DNA from: Leptolyngbyaceae cyanobacterium JSC-12
GTDB taxonomy: Bacteria > Cyanobacteriota > Cyanobacteriia > Leptolyngbyales > Leptolyngbyaceae
Direction of reading: 5' to 3'
Assembly: GCA_000309945.1 (NCBI GenBank)
Contig: CM001633.1
Location: 133,264 to 197,263, forward strand
Length of the DNA stretch: 64,000 nt
Numbering within the stretch: position 1 is the first letter of the stretch; every line of letters begins with the position of its first letter. Shown here in pieces: positions 36,494-47,671 of the stretch. The position numbers and the translations under genes were made by a program. The notes under the pieces are model-generated. The model was not told where the DNA came from. It did not search any database and saw only the letters and a list, made by a program, of their open reading frames with translations.

Positions 36494-39400
36494 TCAATTT
36501 ACTTTGAAGATTTCAACTGAGGTTTGAAGTTCCTTGGCAACTTGAACCGTTTGCCGCAAAGAATCAGATACTGTGCGAGAAGATGCAGAAGTTTGTCCAG
36601 CCGTTCTGGCAACTTTTTCCATCAATCCTGCGATCGCCTGTGAGGTCTCCACTTGAGCAGCCGCAGATTGAGAAATAGATCGTGCTAATTCATCAATTTG
36701 GTGAGAAACTTGGAGAATTTTTTCGAGGCTCTGTTTTGCATTCTTAACTAGATGCGTCCCTTCTACAACCTGAGTTGTACCTTTCTCCATTGCCGTTACA
36801 ACTTCAGTAGTCTCTCGCTGAATTGCATCCACAATTTGCTCAATTTCCTGCGTCGCTACTGCTGATCGGGCCGCTAGTTCTCCCACCTCTTCTGCCACTA
36901 CTGCAAACCCTTGCCCCTCTTCACCCGCTCGTGCTGCCTCAATTCCAGCATTGATTGCCAATAAGTTCGTTTGCATTGCAATTTGGTTAATCAACGATAC
37001 TACTTTAGAAATTTGTTGCGACGATTCCCCTAGTCGTTTGACTTTCTTAGCTGTTTCACCAATGGTTTCTCGTAAGTGGAGGATGTTTTGTACAGTAGAA
37101 TCCATTGCTGCCCCACCCATTTCAGCCGTACTGGAAGCCGTATGAGCCACCTCTGCTGCCTGCTGGGCGCTATCTGCGGCTGCCAGAATTAACTGCTTCA
37201 TGTGCTCAACCGATTTCAGTGTTTGCATTGTTTCGTCTGCCTGGCGCATGGCTTCTTCAGCAAGTTGCTGCATGGCTCCCTCATTTTCGCCCAAGGAGGT
37301 GCCTACCTTCTTCGCAGACTGTTTTACCTGCAATACGATATAGCGCAAATTCTCCACAATTGAGTTGAAGAAGTCAGCTACGGTGCCAATTTCTCCGGCT
37401 GAAACATCTGCTCGAACAGTCAGATCGCCGCTGGCAGCCCCTTCCACATCTTTCAGTAATTCCAAAAGCTGCTCTTGCAATGTTTCTCTTTGGCGGCGTT
37501 GCTCTTGCGAAATGGTTTCTGCCTGTAATCGAGCCTGCTCTTTCTCTGCAAATAGATTGGCTTGTTCTAGGGCAAATCCAAGCTGAATTGCAGTCTGCCG
37601 TAAAAAGCTAATTTCTCCATCCTGCCACTCCCGCGGAGCGTTGCACTGGTGAGCACACAACAACCCCAGTAAGTTACCTGCAATCAGGATGGGTGCAACA
37701 ATATTCGCTTTAACTTCAAATGGTTCTAGCTGGTTCAGGTAACAGGGATCGAGTCCGGCTTTCGCAATATCAGTGAGGGCATGGACCCTCCCCCGGCGGT
37801 ACCGTTCAACATACTCTTCCGCAAAGCAGGGATCGGCAATGTTAGCTCCCAACGCCACGGGAAACCCTCGCCCAACCGATTCAGCCACGATCGTACCCTG
37901 CCAGGTTTTGTCGAATAGATAAACTAAGGCGCGATCGCACTTCAGCGCTTCTCGAACCCCCTGCACTGCTACACTAAACACTTGCTGGCGATCAAGCACT
38001 TCTCGCATTCGGAAGGTGATATCATTCAGCAAATTGGCATATCGGGCAGATTCTTCCTGCTGTTTCAGGAGAGTCGCTTGTTCCAATGCATAACTTGTTT
38101 GCACTGCTAATTGGTTGAACAAATCAATCTCAGAGGCAAGCCAGCGACGTGGGCCGGAACACACATGAGCACATAGTAAGCCAATCAGTTGATTGCGCTT
38201 AAAGATGGGTGCTGCCATGCTAGCTCGAATCTGGAACCCATCCAGGATCGGATGACAATGTTCAACAAAGTCAGCTACATGAACATCTTCAACTGTGGTA
38301 ACATGACCGATGCGATATGTTTCAATAAAGCCTTCTCGCATTGGCTCACTAATGTGTTCACCCAAAATTTCTTGCCAATTTCCAGTGATAGATTCAGCAA
38401 TGACAGATCCACTCCAATCAGAATTAAATTGATAAATCACTGCCCGATCTAAGTTGAGTACTTGGCGTAGTTCTCGAACTGTTGTATATAGTACGTCATC
38501 CCATCTTAAAGATTGGCGAATTCGAAGGGTAATTTCATTTAACTGTTGTGCACGTTTTGCTGTTTCCTGCTGTTGCTTGAGTAGCTTAGCCTGGTCAAGT
38601 GCAAATCCAAGTTGAATCGCAATTTGTCGGAAGAAATTAATGTCTGATTCTTGCCAAACTCGTGGTCCAGAGCACTGATGGGCAACGAGTAAGCCCTTCA
38701 ATTCTTCACCAACCAGGATAGGAGCAACCATATTGGCTTTTACTTCAAATGGCTCTAGTTGCTCCATATAGCATGGATCTAGCCCTGCTTCATAAATGTT
38801 GGATAGCACCTGAACCCGTCCACGTCGATACTTTTCAACATAGGATGCGGCAAAGCAGGGATCAGCGATTTGAGCACCCAGTGCAGGTGTCCAGGGGCTT
38901 TCAACGGATTCTGCAACAACAGAGCCTTGCCAGTTCTGATCAAATAAATAAACAACGGTGCGATCGCACTTCAGCACATCCCGCGTTTCTTCTAGAGTGG
39001 TTGTGTAGATGTGCTCTGGCTCTAACACTTCTCGCATCCGGAAGGTAATCTTGTTGAGTTGCCGTGCCCGCTCTGCTTCTTCAGCTTTTTCGGTTGCCAG
39101 GGTGGTTCCGGTGAGTGCTACACCAACCTGAGCCGCCAATTCTCGCAGAAATGTAATCTCATCCTGTGTCCAGATGCGGGTGGTTGAGCATTGGTGTGCC
39201 ACGAGCAAGCCTAATAGACGACCGCCCGATACCACTGGCACAACCAAGTTTGCCTTCACCTGCAAACGCTCTAGCAATTGCAAATGTGCTGCTGAATAAT
39301 TCGTTGCCAGCACGTCGCTAGTCGGCACATAACGCCCTTTGCGATACTCTTCCAGGATAGGGCGTGGAATACAAGCATCTGTGATTTTATCGTTGAGCGC

Positions 39401-41086
39401 TCTAGGAAAATTGCCCTCGACGGCTTCTGCAACAATCTTGCCGCTCCAGTTAGGTTCAAAGCAGTAAATCACCACTCGATCAACTGCCATTCGCTGTTTC
39501 GCCAGTTGCACAGTCAAGTCAAAGACAGTCTGGGTGTCGCCTCTGCCTGCTGCCTGCGCCAGCTCTGCATAAAACTGAGACTGTTTGATGACTTCAGTCT
39601 GGTGTTGCATTTGGGTTTTAACCGAAGTGATGAATTCATTAAAGCTGCGAGTGAGTCGCCGCAGTTCACCAGACCCATTGAGCGCGATTTGCACATTTAA
39701 GTTGCCTGCTGCTGCGTTATCGTAGGCGTGGCTTAATTCAGTCAGCACGGTTGCCCAGCGCCGCGATACTCGCGATATGCCATACGCCGCAATGGCAGCT
39801 AAGGTGAATACGACTGCCGCGATCGCCCATGCCCAGTTGGGATTGAACCGAACTTCCGACAAATCTACAGCGGAAACTGTGACCCAGTTACTACCTGGAA
39901 TCGTTGCCAGAGTATAAAGCTTGCCATTACGGGAAAACGTGGTAAGTAATCCTCGATTTTCACCGCTTCCGCTGCCATTCTCCTGATAATTGACCCACTT
40001 AATTGGGGATTGCGGGTCTAATATTTCTTTAGGTGAGGGTGGTTCAGTCAATAATTTCGTTGCGTCTTGAACAATGTCACTGCCTCCTAACATCTGAGCA
40101 GTGCGAGTAAATCCTTCAGCGGTGAGGGTTCCTACTGGCTTGAGTTGATTGTCTTCCAGTGCCAGAATCTGCACTTGCTGAGAGCTAGCCAGTCGAGTCA
40201 GCGGAATCACGCTCAAGGCACGACCGATTTCATTGACTGTAAACCGCCCCCGCACCGTCCCCAAAAATTTTGCGGTGTTGGGGTCTGAAATTGCCTGTGC
40301 CACATCTACCCCTGCTACTGCACCAGCTTTGTCTATCACTAAGCGTGTCAGTTCTCCATCCTGCTTGGTTTGCTTCCACCAGATTTTATCTCGCTGAATT
40401 AGTTCCGGTGTGGAATGAGTTGCAGCAATATAAACACCATTTCTGTCAGTTAATGACAGTTCCATAAACCCAGAGGTTTGAGCAATACGCCGGAGATTAC
40501 TGGTCATCTGTGTCGCTTGAGAGCGCAAAAGGCTCCAGTCTTTAGGTTTTACGTCTTTGTTTGATGCTCGTGCCAACCTCATTTGCTCCAGTTCTTCACT
40601 CATCCGCTGCGAAAATTCCACAATCGTTGGGTCGGGTGCCAACCTTTGAGGAACTCGACGGGCAGTGGTGAGGCGATCGCGGGTAGATTGGTTAACAGCA
40701 ATGACCTGGTCTTGCAAGTCTTGTTCTACCTGCTTCGTGTCGTGAGCTAGCGCCAGCCCATACGCTGCTAAGGCTGCAGTTCCGGCAGGAGCCAACACCC
40801 ACGGCAAAATGTTAAACATTAACTCGCGCCGCAATGATGACGGTGGATTTAAGGAATAGAGTGGAATCGCTTCAGAAGGCAAACCTGTTGATTTTTCAGG
40901 ACGATTTGGCATATCCACAAACTCATGCTGGTAGGGATGGCGCTCAGTTGTGGCATGACCTGCGGTAGGAGCAGCACCATTTGAGCGATCGCTCAATTCA
41001 GCATCCAATAGTGACGAGTCTGTAAAAATCAATTCAGGCGGAGTCTGAGCTTCGTTAAGATTCACGGCATCTGAACGTTCCATCAT
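36494..41086 (-). CDS. pixJ: Phototaxis receptor-type MCP with four cyanobacteriochrome-like GAF domains
   Basis: A 1530-residue membrane chemoreceptor. Order: cytoplasmic lead of about 90 residues; TM1 (about 93-113); periplasmic Cache-like domain (about 115-415); TM2 (about 418-437); HAMP (438-492); GAF1 (about 516-660); GAF2 (690-833); GAF3 (862-1003); GAF4 (1035-1177); second HAMP (about 1205-1255); MCP signalling domain with hairpin [20 protein letters not shown] (1381-1400). GAF2 has DPCF (C744) and C772; GAF4 has DPCF (C1087) and C1115; each pair is 28 apart, as in DXCF cyanobacteriochromes such as TePixJ. The residue after the second Cys is Tyr instead of the usual His. GAF1 has DACIP (C572) but Ala600-His601 at the canonical site. 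GAF3 has no DXCF Cys but HCH at 943-945. Blue/green light sensing is inferred. Confidence 0.85.
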   Translation of the reverse strand: MMERSDAVNLNEAQTPPELIFTDSSLLDAELSDRSNGAAPTAGHATTERHPYQHEFVDMPNRPEKSTGLPSEAIPLYSLNPPSSLRRELMFNILPWVLAPAGTAALAAYGLALAHDTKQVEQDLQDQVIAVNQSTRDRLTTARRVPQRLAPDPTIVEFSQRMSEELEQMRLARASNKDVKPKDWSLLRSQATQMTSNLRRIAQTSGFMELSLTDRNGVYIAATHSTPELIQRDKIWWKQTKQDGELTRLVIDKAGAVAGVDVAQAISDPNTAKFLGTVRGRFTVNEIGRALSVIPLTRLASSQQVQILALEDNQLKPVGTLTAEGFTRTAQMLGGSDIVQDATKLLTEPPSPKEILDPQSPIKWVNYQENGSGSGENRGLLTTFSRNGKLYTLATIPGSNWVTVSAVDLSEVRFNPNWAWAIAAVVFTLAAIAAYGISRVSRRWATVLTELSHAYDNAAAGNLNVQIALNGSGELRRLTRSFNEFITSVKTQMQHQTEVIKQSQFYAELAQAAGRGDTQTVFDLTVQLAKQRMAVDRVVIYCFEPNWSGKIVAEAVEGNFPRALNDKITDACIPRPILEEYRKGRYVPTSDVLATNYSAAHLQLLERLQVKANLVVPVVSGGRLLGLLVAHQCSTTRIWTQDEITFLRELAAQVGVALTGTTLATEKAEEAERARQLNKITFRMREVLEPEHIYTTTLEETRDVLKCDRTVVYLFDQNWQGSVVAESVESPWTPALGAQIADPCFAASYVEKYRRGRVQVLSNIYEAGLDPCYMEQLEPFEVKANMVAPILVGEELKGLLVAHQCSGPRVWQESDINFFRQIAIQLGFALDQAKLLKQQQETAKRAQQLNEITLRIRQSLRWDDVLYTTVRELRQVLNLDRAVIYQFNSDWSGSVIAESITGNWQEILGEHISEPMREGFIETYRIGHVTTVEDVHVADFVEHCHPILDGFQIRASMAAPIFKRNQLIGLLCAHVCSGPRRWLASEIDLFNQLAVQTSYALEQATLLKQQEESARYANLLNDITFRMREVLDRQQVFSVAVQGVREALKCDRALVYLFDKTWQGTIVAESVGRGFPVALGANIADPCFAEEYVERYRRGRVHALTDIAKAGLDPCYLNQLEPFEVKANIVAPILIAGNLLGLLCAHQCNAPREWQDGEISFLRQTAIQLGFALEQANLFAEKEQARLQAETISQEQRRQRETLQEQLLELLKDVEGAASGDLTVRADVSAGEIGTVADFFNSIVENLRYIVLQVKQSAKKVGTSLGENEGAMQQLAEEAMRQADETMQTLKSVEHMKQLILAAADSAQQAAEVAHTASSTAEMGGAAMDSTVQNILHLRETIGETAKKVKRLGESSQQISKVVSLINQIAMQTNLLAINAGIEAARAGEEGQGFAVVAEEVGELAARSAVATQEIEQIVDAIQRETTEVVTAMEKGTTQVVEGTHLVKNAKQSLEKILQVSHQIDELARSISQSAAAQVETSQAIAGLMEKVARTAGQTSASSRTVSDSLRQTVQVAKELQTSVEIFKVN

Positions 41087-41121
41087 AAAATTTCCTATTG
41101 AGCGAGTGGCGACAACAAAAA

Positions 41122-41634
41122 CTAGGGAGACGGATGCAGGATAGAGGAATGCAGAATAGCTTCAGCACTAAGAACTAACAGCACGTCCTGTTCGTGCACA
41201 GCATATCCTTGTAGGTGGCTTTGCAGCAGGGGTGAGAATTCACTAGGAGGGGGTTGTATGCCATCAGAGGGCATCCAAAAAAATCCACTAATTTGTTGCA
41301 CCGCCAACGCTAGGGGGACTTCTCCCACGCGTGTAATGACCAAGTTGTAATGCTGATGATTTGATCCCAGGTTGGCAATGCCCAGGAGATAGGCAACATC
41401 TACTACCCACAATACATGGCTACGACGATTCATTAAACCCAAAACGCAGGCAGGCATATTTGGCATTGGCGTCAGGCGATCAACTGGCAGGATATGAACT
41501 TCTTGCACCTGCTGCATTGCCAGTACAGCATTCACTCCATCAGCCAATTGAAAGCGCAAAAAGGGATCTCCAGGAGGACGTTCAGAGCGATTAGGCGCGA
41601 TCGCGCTTGTTGTTGGTAAAGTCAAGATTGACAT
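41122..41634 (-). CDS. pixI: CheW-like coupling protein (PixI-like)
   Basis: A 170-residue CheW-domain protein from [20 protein letters not shown] through [20 protein letters not shown] to the C-terminal [16 protein letters not shown]. The conserved NRRSxVLWVVD segment is the CheW signature in pilus-type systems. It couples the PixJ-like receptor to the PixL kinase. It lies 20 bp after the PixH receiver and 35 bp before the receptor gene in one operon. Confidence 0.9.
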   Translation of the reverse strand: MSILTLPTTSAIAPNRSERPPGDPFLRFQLADGVNAVLAMQQVQEVHILPVDRLTPMPNMPACVLGLMNRRSHVLWVVDVAYLLGIANLGSNHQHYNLVITRVGEVPLALAVQQISGFFWMPSDGIQPPPSEFSPLLQSHLQGYAVHEQDVLLVLSAEAILHSSILHPSP

Positions 41635-41654
41635 AGGAGTGGATTCATTTCCAG

Positions 41655-42032
41655 TTAATTCACAACAGCTTGAACAGCACGCAATAGTTGCTCACGTGTA
41701 AATGGTTTCGTCAAGTAAAAGTCGGCACCTTGCTTCATTCCCCATAATCGATCAATTTCTTGAGATTTGGAGGTGCAGATGATAATGGGAGTCTTTTCAG
41801 TTACTGGATGCCTTTTCAGGCTACGGCATAGCTCAAAACCACTCAGCCCAGGCATTACAACATCTGTAATTACTGCATCGGGTTGATGCTCAATTGCTTG
41901 ATTAAGCGCTGCATTTGCGTTGACTACCCCAATGACGCTATAGCCACTTTCCTGCAAATAATGACGGATTAATTCCATTTCAGACGGAGTATCATCAACA
42001 ATCAAAATTGTTTGAGTTAGCGTTGTCGCCAT
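41655..42032 (-). CDS. pixH: Single-domain response regulator (PixH/PilH-like)
   Basis: A 125-residue CheY-like receiver. The acidic pair is VDD at residues 12-14, the phospho-acceptor D57 in VITDVVMPGLSG, the Thr/Ser switch in IIICTSKSQ and the Lys in YLTKPFTREQ. It has no output domain. In Pix/Pil systems this second receiver tunes pilus retraction or acts as a phosphate sink. It lies 17 bp downstream of the PatA-like regulator. Confidence 0.92.
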   Translation of the reverse strand: MATTLTQTILIVDDTPSEMELIRHYLQESGYSVIGVVNANAALNQAIEHQPDAVITDVVMPGLSGFELCRSLKRHPVTEKTPIIICTSKSQEIDRLWGMKQGADFYLTKPFTREQLLRAVQAVVN

Positions 42033-42049
42033 GCCTCGTTATCCTCCAA

Positions 42050-43117
42050 TCACGTTAGATGCTTAAACACCATTTTCATTAACTCTGGGCGAGTAAAGGG
42101 CTTTGTTAAATAACCAGATGCACCGACCAGCTTTGCTTTCGCTCGATCAATAAACCCCGTATTACCCGTCACCATTACAATCGGCGTTGTTTTGAAATTA
42201 GGATGTCTTCGTAACATTGAGCAAAGCTCGTACCCATCCAGATTTGGCATCCCTACATCGAGCAAAATCAAGTCTGGTTTGTAACGAATAATTTGAATCA
42301 ATGCTTTGAGTGGATCATTAATCATGACGATTGAAAGATTACTGTCTTCCAGAAATGAATTAATTGCCTGGAGAACAGTGGGACTATCGTCAATGCAAGC
42401 GATGGTATAATTAGCTTTGAGAGGATTGGATTTTGAGGCGGGGATTGATTCTTCCGTTCCAATCGTTGGGTCGGAACTCGAATCATAAGTTGCTTCAATT
42501 GACTCGCGTAAGGGAGCTTCTTGAAACGAAAAGGTAGAAGACCGCGCTACCGATTGTCGTCGTAACTGTGCTTGACAATGCTCTACCAGGGGACGCAATT
42601 CCAGTTGGCACAAGGGAGAAAAAACCGCGATCGCCTGAGATTCAATTAACTCGTGACTGCCTTCTGTAACTCGTAACAGCGATTCCAGTACTTCTTTTGC
42701 CAGTTCACCTACTAGATGAGTAACTTGGTTCTCATCCAAGTAATGCTGCTCAACTAACCACCGAATCGCTGAATAATCGGGCGGGATGAGGGACTGGGCT
42801 TCCTTATTTCGCTCAAACAGCGCTCGCGCCTGTGCTCGAACTGCACTCACCAAGCCTGGAACTTGCATACTCAGTTGATTCAGGTGGCGATCAAGCCGTT
42901 CAAAAGGATTAATAGAATTTGAGGCAAACGACACGTTGCCTTTTTCGAGAAAAATAAACCAAATCACTGCTCCACTAGTAATTCGCAAGCATCCGCTGAT
43001 TTGCTGGCTCGTAACCTGAGCAAACAGACTAAGAGGATGTAAGCGTTGAGGCATCTGAGAAGAACCGTAACCAATCATTGACACAGTATTCATAAGACTT
43101 TGGTTGCAAAGGGTCAT
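42050..43117 (-). CDS. pixG: PatA-family response regulator (PixG-like)
   Basis: A 355-residue protein with an N-terminal DUF4388/PATAN domain (about residues 22-180, LHPLSLFAQVTSQQISGCLR and VIWFIFLEKGNVSFASNS) and a C-terminal receiver with D287 in ILLDVGMPNLDG. PATAN-CheY proteins in cyanobacterial phototaxis systems interact with the pilus motor PilB/PilC to set motility direction. It is the first gene of the pixGHIJL operon. Other in-frame ATGs (MNTVSM) leave the start uncertain by about eight codons. Confidence 0.9.
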   Translation of the reverse strand: MTLCNQSLMNTVSMIGYGSSQMPQRLHPLSLFAQVTSQQISGCLRITSGAVIWFIFLEKGNVSFASNSINPFERLDRHLNQLSMQVPGLVSAVRAQARALFERNKEAQSLIPPDYSAIRWLVEQHYLDENQVTHLVGELAKEVLESLLRVTEGSHELIESQAIAVFSPLCQLELRPLVEHCQAQLRRQSVARSSTFSFQEAPLRESIEATYDSSSDPTIGTEESIPASKSNPLKANYTIACIDDSPTVLQAINSFLEDSNLSIVMINDPLKALIQIIRYKPDLILLDVGMPNLDGYELCSMLRRHPNFKTTPIVMVTGNTGFIDRAKAKLVGASGYLTKPFTRPELMKMVFKHLT

Positions 43118-43813
43118 AGCAAGCCTGAACTCACCTGCACCGCCATTGCGGGGAGGATTATCAAGCTAGGGCACACCCTGTTACTCAATCGGGAATGAAT
43201 TGCAGAAATAAGCCTGTCTGGCCAAACTGATGGTGAAATCCTGATACTCTTCTGAACCTTTCAGTGAGTTGGTGCAAAACTAACCTCTAACAGCTTTACT
43301 ATGCCACTACTGAGTAACGTTAGATAACCAGCAAGTTATGGAGGAAACTTTTAGTAATACTCACAAAGACACCCACAAAGACTCAAAATTGCATCTGCTA
43401 CAAGATAAACAGGTTCTAAGTCGATGGAGATGACAGTCCTGATTACCACAAAATTCTCGAAAGCCTGATTCCTGTACGTCACTAGGAATTGCTATCTTTA
43501 TGATGCCTTCAATCAGACTACAATTGACATAGCTCCTAGTTTTTCCAGTCTCGATGCATAAGGCAATTGATTAGCCAATCAGCCAAGTGGTAGATACTAG
43601 TACGCTGAATTACTTACTTTTTTAACACTCGGAGGTGGTGGGTACGCAAGGAATTTGGATTAAGATTTTGTAAAGAAAAGTAAAAAATTATGGGATTTTT
43701 CTGAGAAAATTCTTAGAACTGACTGGACAACTCTCTAAAGTGTTCCTGATCGGTTTTGATTTGTAGGTCAGATTGTTTTCATTTATTGTCTTAGCAAATT
43801 GAAAACGATCGCC
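43118..43813. other. 696-bp non-coding region upstream of the chemotaxis operon
   Basis: The longest gap of the window, lying between the pixG start and the stop of the 43814 gene, both on the minus strand. It must carry the operon promoter. I see a short imperfect tandem (ACTCACAAAGACACCCACAAAG, split as two ACAAAGAC-like units near 43361) and AT-rich DNA after 43640, but no tRNA, ORF or strong hairpin. It could hold a long 5' leader or a small RNA. Confidence 0.5.
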
Positions 43814-44506
43814 TTACTTACATCGCAGCGAATTAAAAACATTCGTTGCTTGTTTTTCAGCATCAGCACCAATCGCAGTAACAGTTACCTGGCGTTTACT
43901 GTTATCAAAAATGACCATGGCATCATATTTGACCGCATTCACCGGTGGAAGTTCGCTGTAAAGAGTTAACTCCCCTGTTTGAATCCGCACAGGCACTGTT
44001 TTATTACAAAAACGCAAATCTTCAGTCCGTGTTGAGCTGACTTGAAACTCTTCACCAGATCGGTAGGAAAATGAAAAATCAGGTGATGAAAACAGGTCTG
44101 TTGGTTGAGGTGAAGCTGGTTCTAGCGGAGTAGGGTTGGGAGTTGTGGTTTCAACATCTAACGGTACCCGCGCAATAAACAGTTCCACACCTGATAGCTT
44201 TGCCATATCTGCTTCAGTCAAACTGGCTGGGTCTTTGAGAAAAGACGAACTACTCACAATCGCCACTTTCGCACCACCCAGGTTCGCCCCAAACACCCCC
44301 TGCGCATCCTCCGGCACCCGATAACTCATCAAACTGCTTGCAATTTGGGAAGCTCGTTGAGGATTTGCTGCATTGCTAAAAAACTTGTACATTAACCCAA
44401 TTAGTCCCATTGAAACCAGCAGCACTGCGCCCAGGACTATCGCGATCGCTTCCCAAATCGTCACTGGGTACTGAGGTTGGGCTTGGGTTTCAGAGGTTTC
44501 GATCAT
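43814..44506 (-). CDS. Membrane-anchored protein of unknown function
   Basis: 230 residues with one transmembrane helix (EAIAIVLGAVLLVSMGLIGL, about residues 19-38) after a short Gln/Pro lead. The outer part has SQIASSLMSYRVPEDAQGVF and a Pro/Thr/Ser linker at about 120-140. It ends in a domain with two cysteines (LRFCNKTVP and FNSLRCK), which may form a disulfide. The type is common in cyanobacteria but I know no name for it. It lies downstream of ilvC on the same strand, separated by an intergenic repeat. Confidence 0.65.
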   Translation of the reverse strand: MIETSETQAQPQYPVTIWEAIAIVLGAVLLVSMGLIGLMYKFFSNAANPQRASQIASSLMSYRVPEDAQGVFGANLGGAKVAIVSSSSFLKDPASLTEADMAKLSGVELFIARVPLDVETTTPNPTPLEPASPQPTDLFSSPDFSFSYRSGEEFQVSSTRTEDLRFCNKTVPVRIQTGELTLYSELPPVNAVKYDAMVIFDNSKRQVTVTAIGADAEKQATNVFNSLRCK

Positions 44507-44529
44507 AGGATTTTTGTTTGAGAAGGGGG

Positions 44530-44679
44530 TTAGGGATTAAGGCGAGGGAGCAGAGAGAATTGGAGATTGCTGTTCTGATTTTTCCAATCTAGAAACTACA
44601 ATCTGTAATTCTTCTAGATTCTGGTTCCTCTAATCTAAAATCTTCCTGACTTCCTATCTCCCTATCCCCATTTCCTCTT
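44530..44679. repeat. Dispersed intergenic repeat
   Basis: The gap between ilvC and the 43814 gene contains a G-rich arm (GAGAAGGGGGTTAGGGATTAA, broken at 44540), AATTGGAGATTGCTG, then CTAATCTAAAATCTTCCTGA and a C/T-rich arm (CTATCTCCCTATCCCCATTT). It has the same layout as at 14431 and 56395. Confidence 0.6.
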
Positions 44680-45717
<1,038 letters not shown>

Positions 45718-45784
45718 TTAATCATATCAAAGATAGATAGACATCAGATGTTCGTTCAGGTTTTGACACAATTTTAAAGTCTCT

Positions 45785-45818
45785 ATTTTCAGCAAATGCT
45801 CTCCATTTTCAGCAAATG
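45785..45818 (+). repeat. Tandem repeat upstream of ilvC
   Basis: ATTTTCAGCAAATG occurs twice with a period of 20 bp (45785-45798 and 45805-45818), about 110-145 bp upstream of the ilvC start. The 20-bp phasing (about two helical turns) would suit two bound protein dimers on one DNA face. Confidence 0.6.
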
Positions 45819-45960
45819 TTGGAGAATACGATGTGCTAAAGCCAATGAGTAAACGGTTTACAAGCACGACACTTCAGCTTTTGTTGCCAACCACACCTGG
45901 AGAGATTGACTTGACTGTGCCATCTGCAGCTAAGGAGTAGCGACAGGTAGTTGCGCTTAA

Positions 45961-46605
45961 TTAAGGAGCCAGGCGCTCGATGAGCCAGGCATGATTTTCG
46001 CGGCGATAGCGGAGGCGATCGTGCAAGCGGCTAGGACGCCCCTGCCAGAATTCGATCGCCTGGGGCACAACTCGAAACCCACCCCAATGCGGCGGACGGG
46101 GAATGTCTTGATTTTCGTAGGTGCGGGTCAGGTCTGCCAATTGTTGTTCTAGCACTTGCCGATTTGGGATCACACGGCTTTGTTCTGATGCCCAGGCTCC
46201 AAGCTGACTCTCACGGGGACGGCTACGAAAATACGCCTCCGTTTCCTGGTCAGATACCTTCTCAACGCTGCCTTCAATCCGCACTTGGCGCTCCAACACA
46301 TCCCACCAAAACACTAGAACTGCCAAGGGATTGTCTGCCAGTTCTTGCCCTTTACGGCTTTCATAGTTAGTGAAAAACACAAAGCCGCGCTCATCCACTC
46401 CCTTGAGCAACACAATCCGGGCAGAGGGGATGGCGTCTTTTGTAGCAGTAGCGATCGTCATTGCGTTTGGTTCAATTAAATCCGCTGCTACAGCTTGTTC
46501 AAACCAGATTTGAAACTGCTGGATCGGGTCAGGATGGACTTCCGTTTCAAGCAGTTGTTGACGAGTGTAATTGATCCGGAGATCTGCGATTGAATAGTCC
46601 GACAT
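45961..46605 (-). CDS. pdxH: Pyridoxamine 5'-phosphate oxidase
   Basis: FMN-dependent PNPOx, 214 residues, making pyridoxal 5'-phosphate from [26 protein letters not shown], the [16 protein letters not shown]-binding segment, [33 protein letters not shown] and the C-terminal [10 protein letters not shown] with its conserved Arg-x-His/Arg residues are all present. Length is normal. It is 7 bp downstream of prmA on the same strand, so the two share a transcript. Confidence 0.95.
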   Translation of the reverse strand: MSDYSIADLRINYTRQQLLETEVHPDPIQQFQIWFEQAVAADLIEPNAMTIATATKDAIPSARIVLLKGVDERGFVFFTNYESRKGQELADNPLAVLVFWWDVLERQVRIEGSVEKVSDQETEAYFRSRPRESQLGAWASEQSRVIPNRQVLEQQLADLTRTYENQDIPRPPHWGGFRVVPQAIEFWQGRPSRLHDRLRYRRENHAWLIERLAP

Positions 46606-46612
46606 AAGCTTC

Positions 46613-47521
46613 TTAAGATCGACGGATGTTCATGCAGCACCATTCACCCCGTTTCCAGAGGGCTGCAACTACCCAGCCATTTTCTTCCAGCGTATCAGCA
46701 ACAGGTTTTGCCTGATCCAGCAAAATGCCACTCAAAGCTCCCCAAGTGGTGGGTTTAACAAGGGGAGTCATTTGCGGCACTAGGTCAATAATCACTTCTG
46801 CCAGGATGTTGCAGACAATGCCATCCACGGGCACATCAACCATGGTTATGAGTTTATCCACACTGCCCTGTTCAACGATTAGCTGTTCTGGTGCAATCTG
46901 ATTCAGGCTGCGATTTTCTAGGGTAGATTTTACTGCCAGTGGATCGGTGTCTACGGCGTACACCTTTTGCGCACCGAGCAATAGCGCTCCTACGGATAAT
47001 ATCCCAGAACCACACCCAATATCAGCAATGACCAGATGATGACGCGGTTCAGATGTGATCTGAGGATCTCCCAGCCGCATTTCCAACGCTTCCAGGCAAA
47101 GCTGAGTTGTGGCATGATCCCCTGTGCCAAAGGCGACTCCTGGTTCTAGCTTCAGTAGTAAGCGATCGCTGTGTTCCGGGAGCGGTAACCAGGCAGGATG
47201 GATCAAAAAGCGATCGCCAATCTCCTGCGGCTGCCAATGCGCCTTCCAGCTACTTGCCCAATCTTCTTCATCAATCAAATTCCACTGAACGGCTGGAATG
47301 GGTAATCCAATACATAGTGCATCCTGCCGCAGCAATAGCGCCAACGCCGACAAATCCAGCATTTGTGCCTGAATTTGGGGCAAATAAGCTCGTACCAAAC
47401 TGGAAAACCCCTTATTCTCGCTCGAAGTTCCACGACTGCCGAACTGCTGTAACCGCCAGAAGATAGTTTCCTCCAGGGCTGGGTCACACAGAATTTGAAT
47501 TTCCCACCAGCTATTTGCCAT
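46613..47521 (-). CDS. prmA: Ribosomal protein L11 methyltransferase
   Basis: A 302-residue SAM-dependent lysine methyltransferase acting on ribosomal protein L11. The N-terminal L11-binding domain has [20 protein letters not shown]. The SAM motif I is [15 protein letters not shown] (about residues 165-180), preceded by [17 protein letters not shown] and followed by post-[11 protein letters not shown] and motif VCNILAEVI. It lies between serA (upstream) and pdxH (7 bp downstream), all on the minus strand, with a repeat-bearing 150-bp gap to serA. Confidence 0.93.
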   Translation of the reverse strand: MANSWWEIQILCDPALEETIFWRLQQFGSRGTSSENKGFSSLVRAYLPQIQAQMLDLSALALLLRQDALCIGLPIPAVQWNLIDEEDWASSWKAHWQPQEIGDRFLIHPAWLPLPEHSDRLLLKLEPGVAFGTGDHATTQLCLEALEMRLGDPQITSEPRHHLVIADIGCGSGILSVGALLLGAQKVYAVDTDPLAVKSTLENRSLNQIAPEQLIVEQGSVDKLITMVDVPVDGIVCNILAEVIIDLVPQMTPLVKPTTWGALSGILLDQAKPVADTLEENGWVVAALWKRGEWCCMNIRRS

Positions 47522-47671
47522 GTCAGAAGAAGTCAGGAGTAGAAAGAGATGGGGGAGGGAGGAGGAGAAGGAAGAGGATGTAAAAAAGACTTTAGATGGG
47601 AGATTGAAGATTGTCCCAACGTCTCCATCACATTACCCCATCACCCCTACCCATTCCCCCAATCCTCAAAT
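47522..47671. repeat. Dispersed G-rich/C-rich intergenic repeat
   Basis: The gap between serA and prmA has a G-rich arm (GGGGGAGGGAGGAGGAGAAGG), GGAGATTGAAGATTGTCCC and a C-rich arm (ACCCCTACCCATTCCCCCAA). Same style as the elements at 14431, 44530 and 56395, but here without the AATCTAAAATCT core. Confidence 0.5.
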
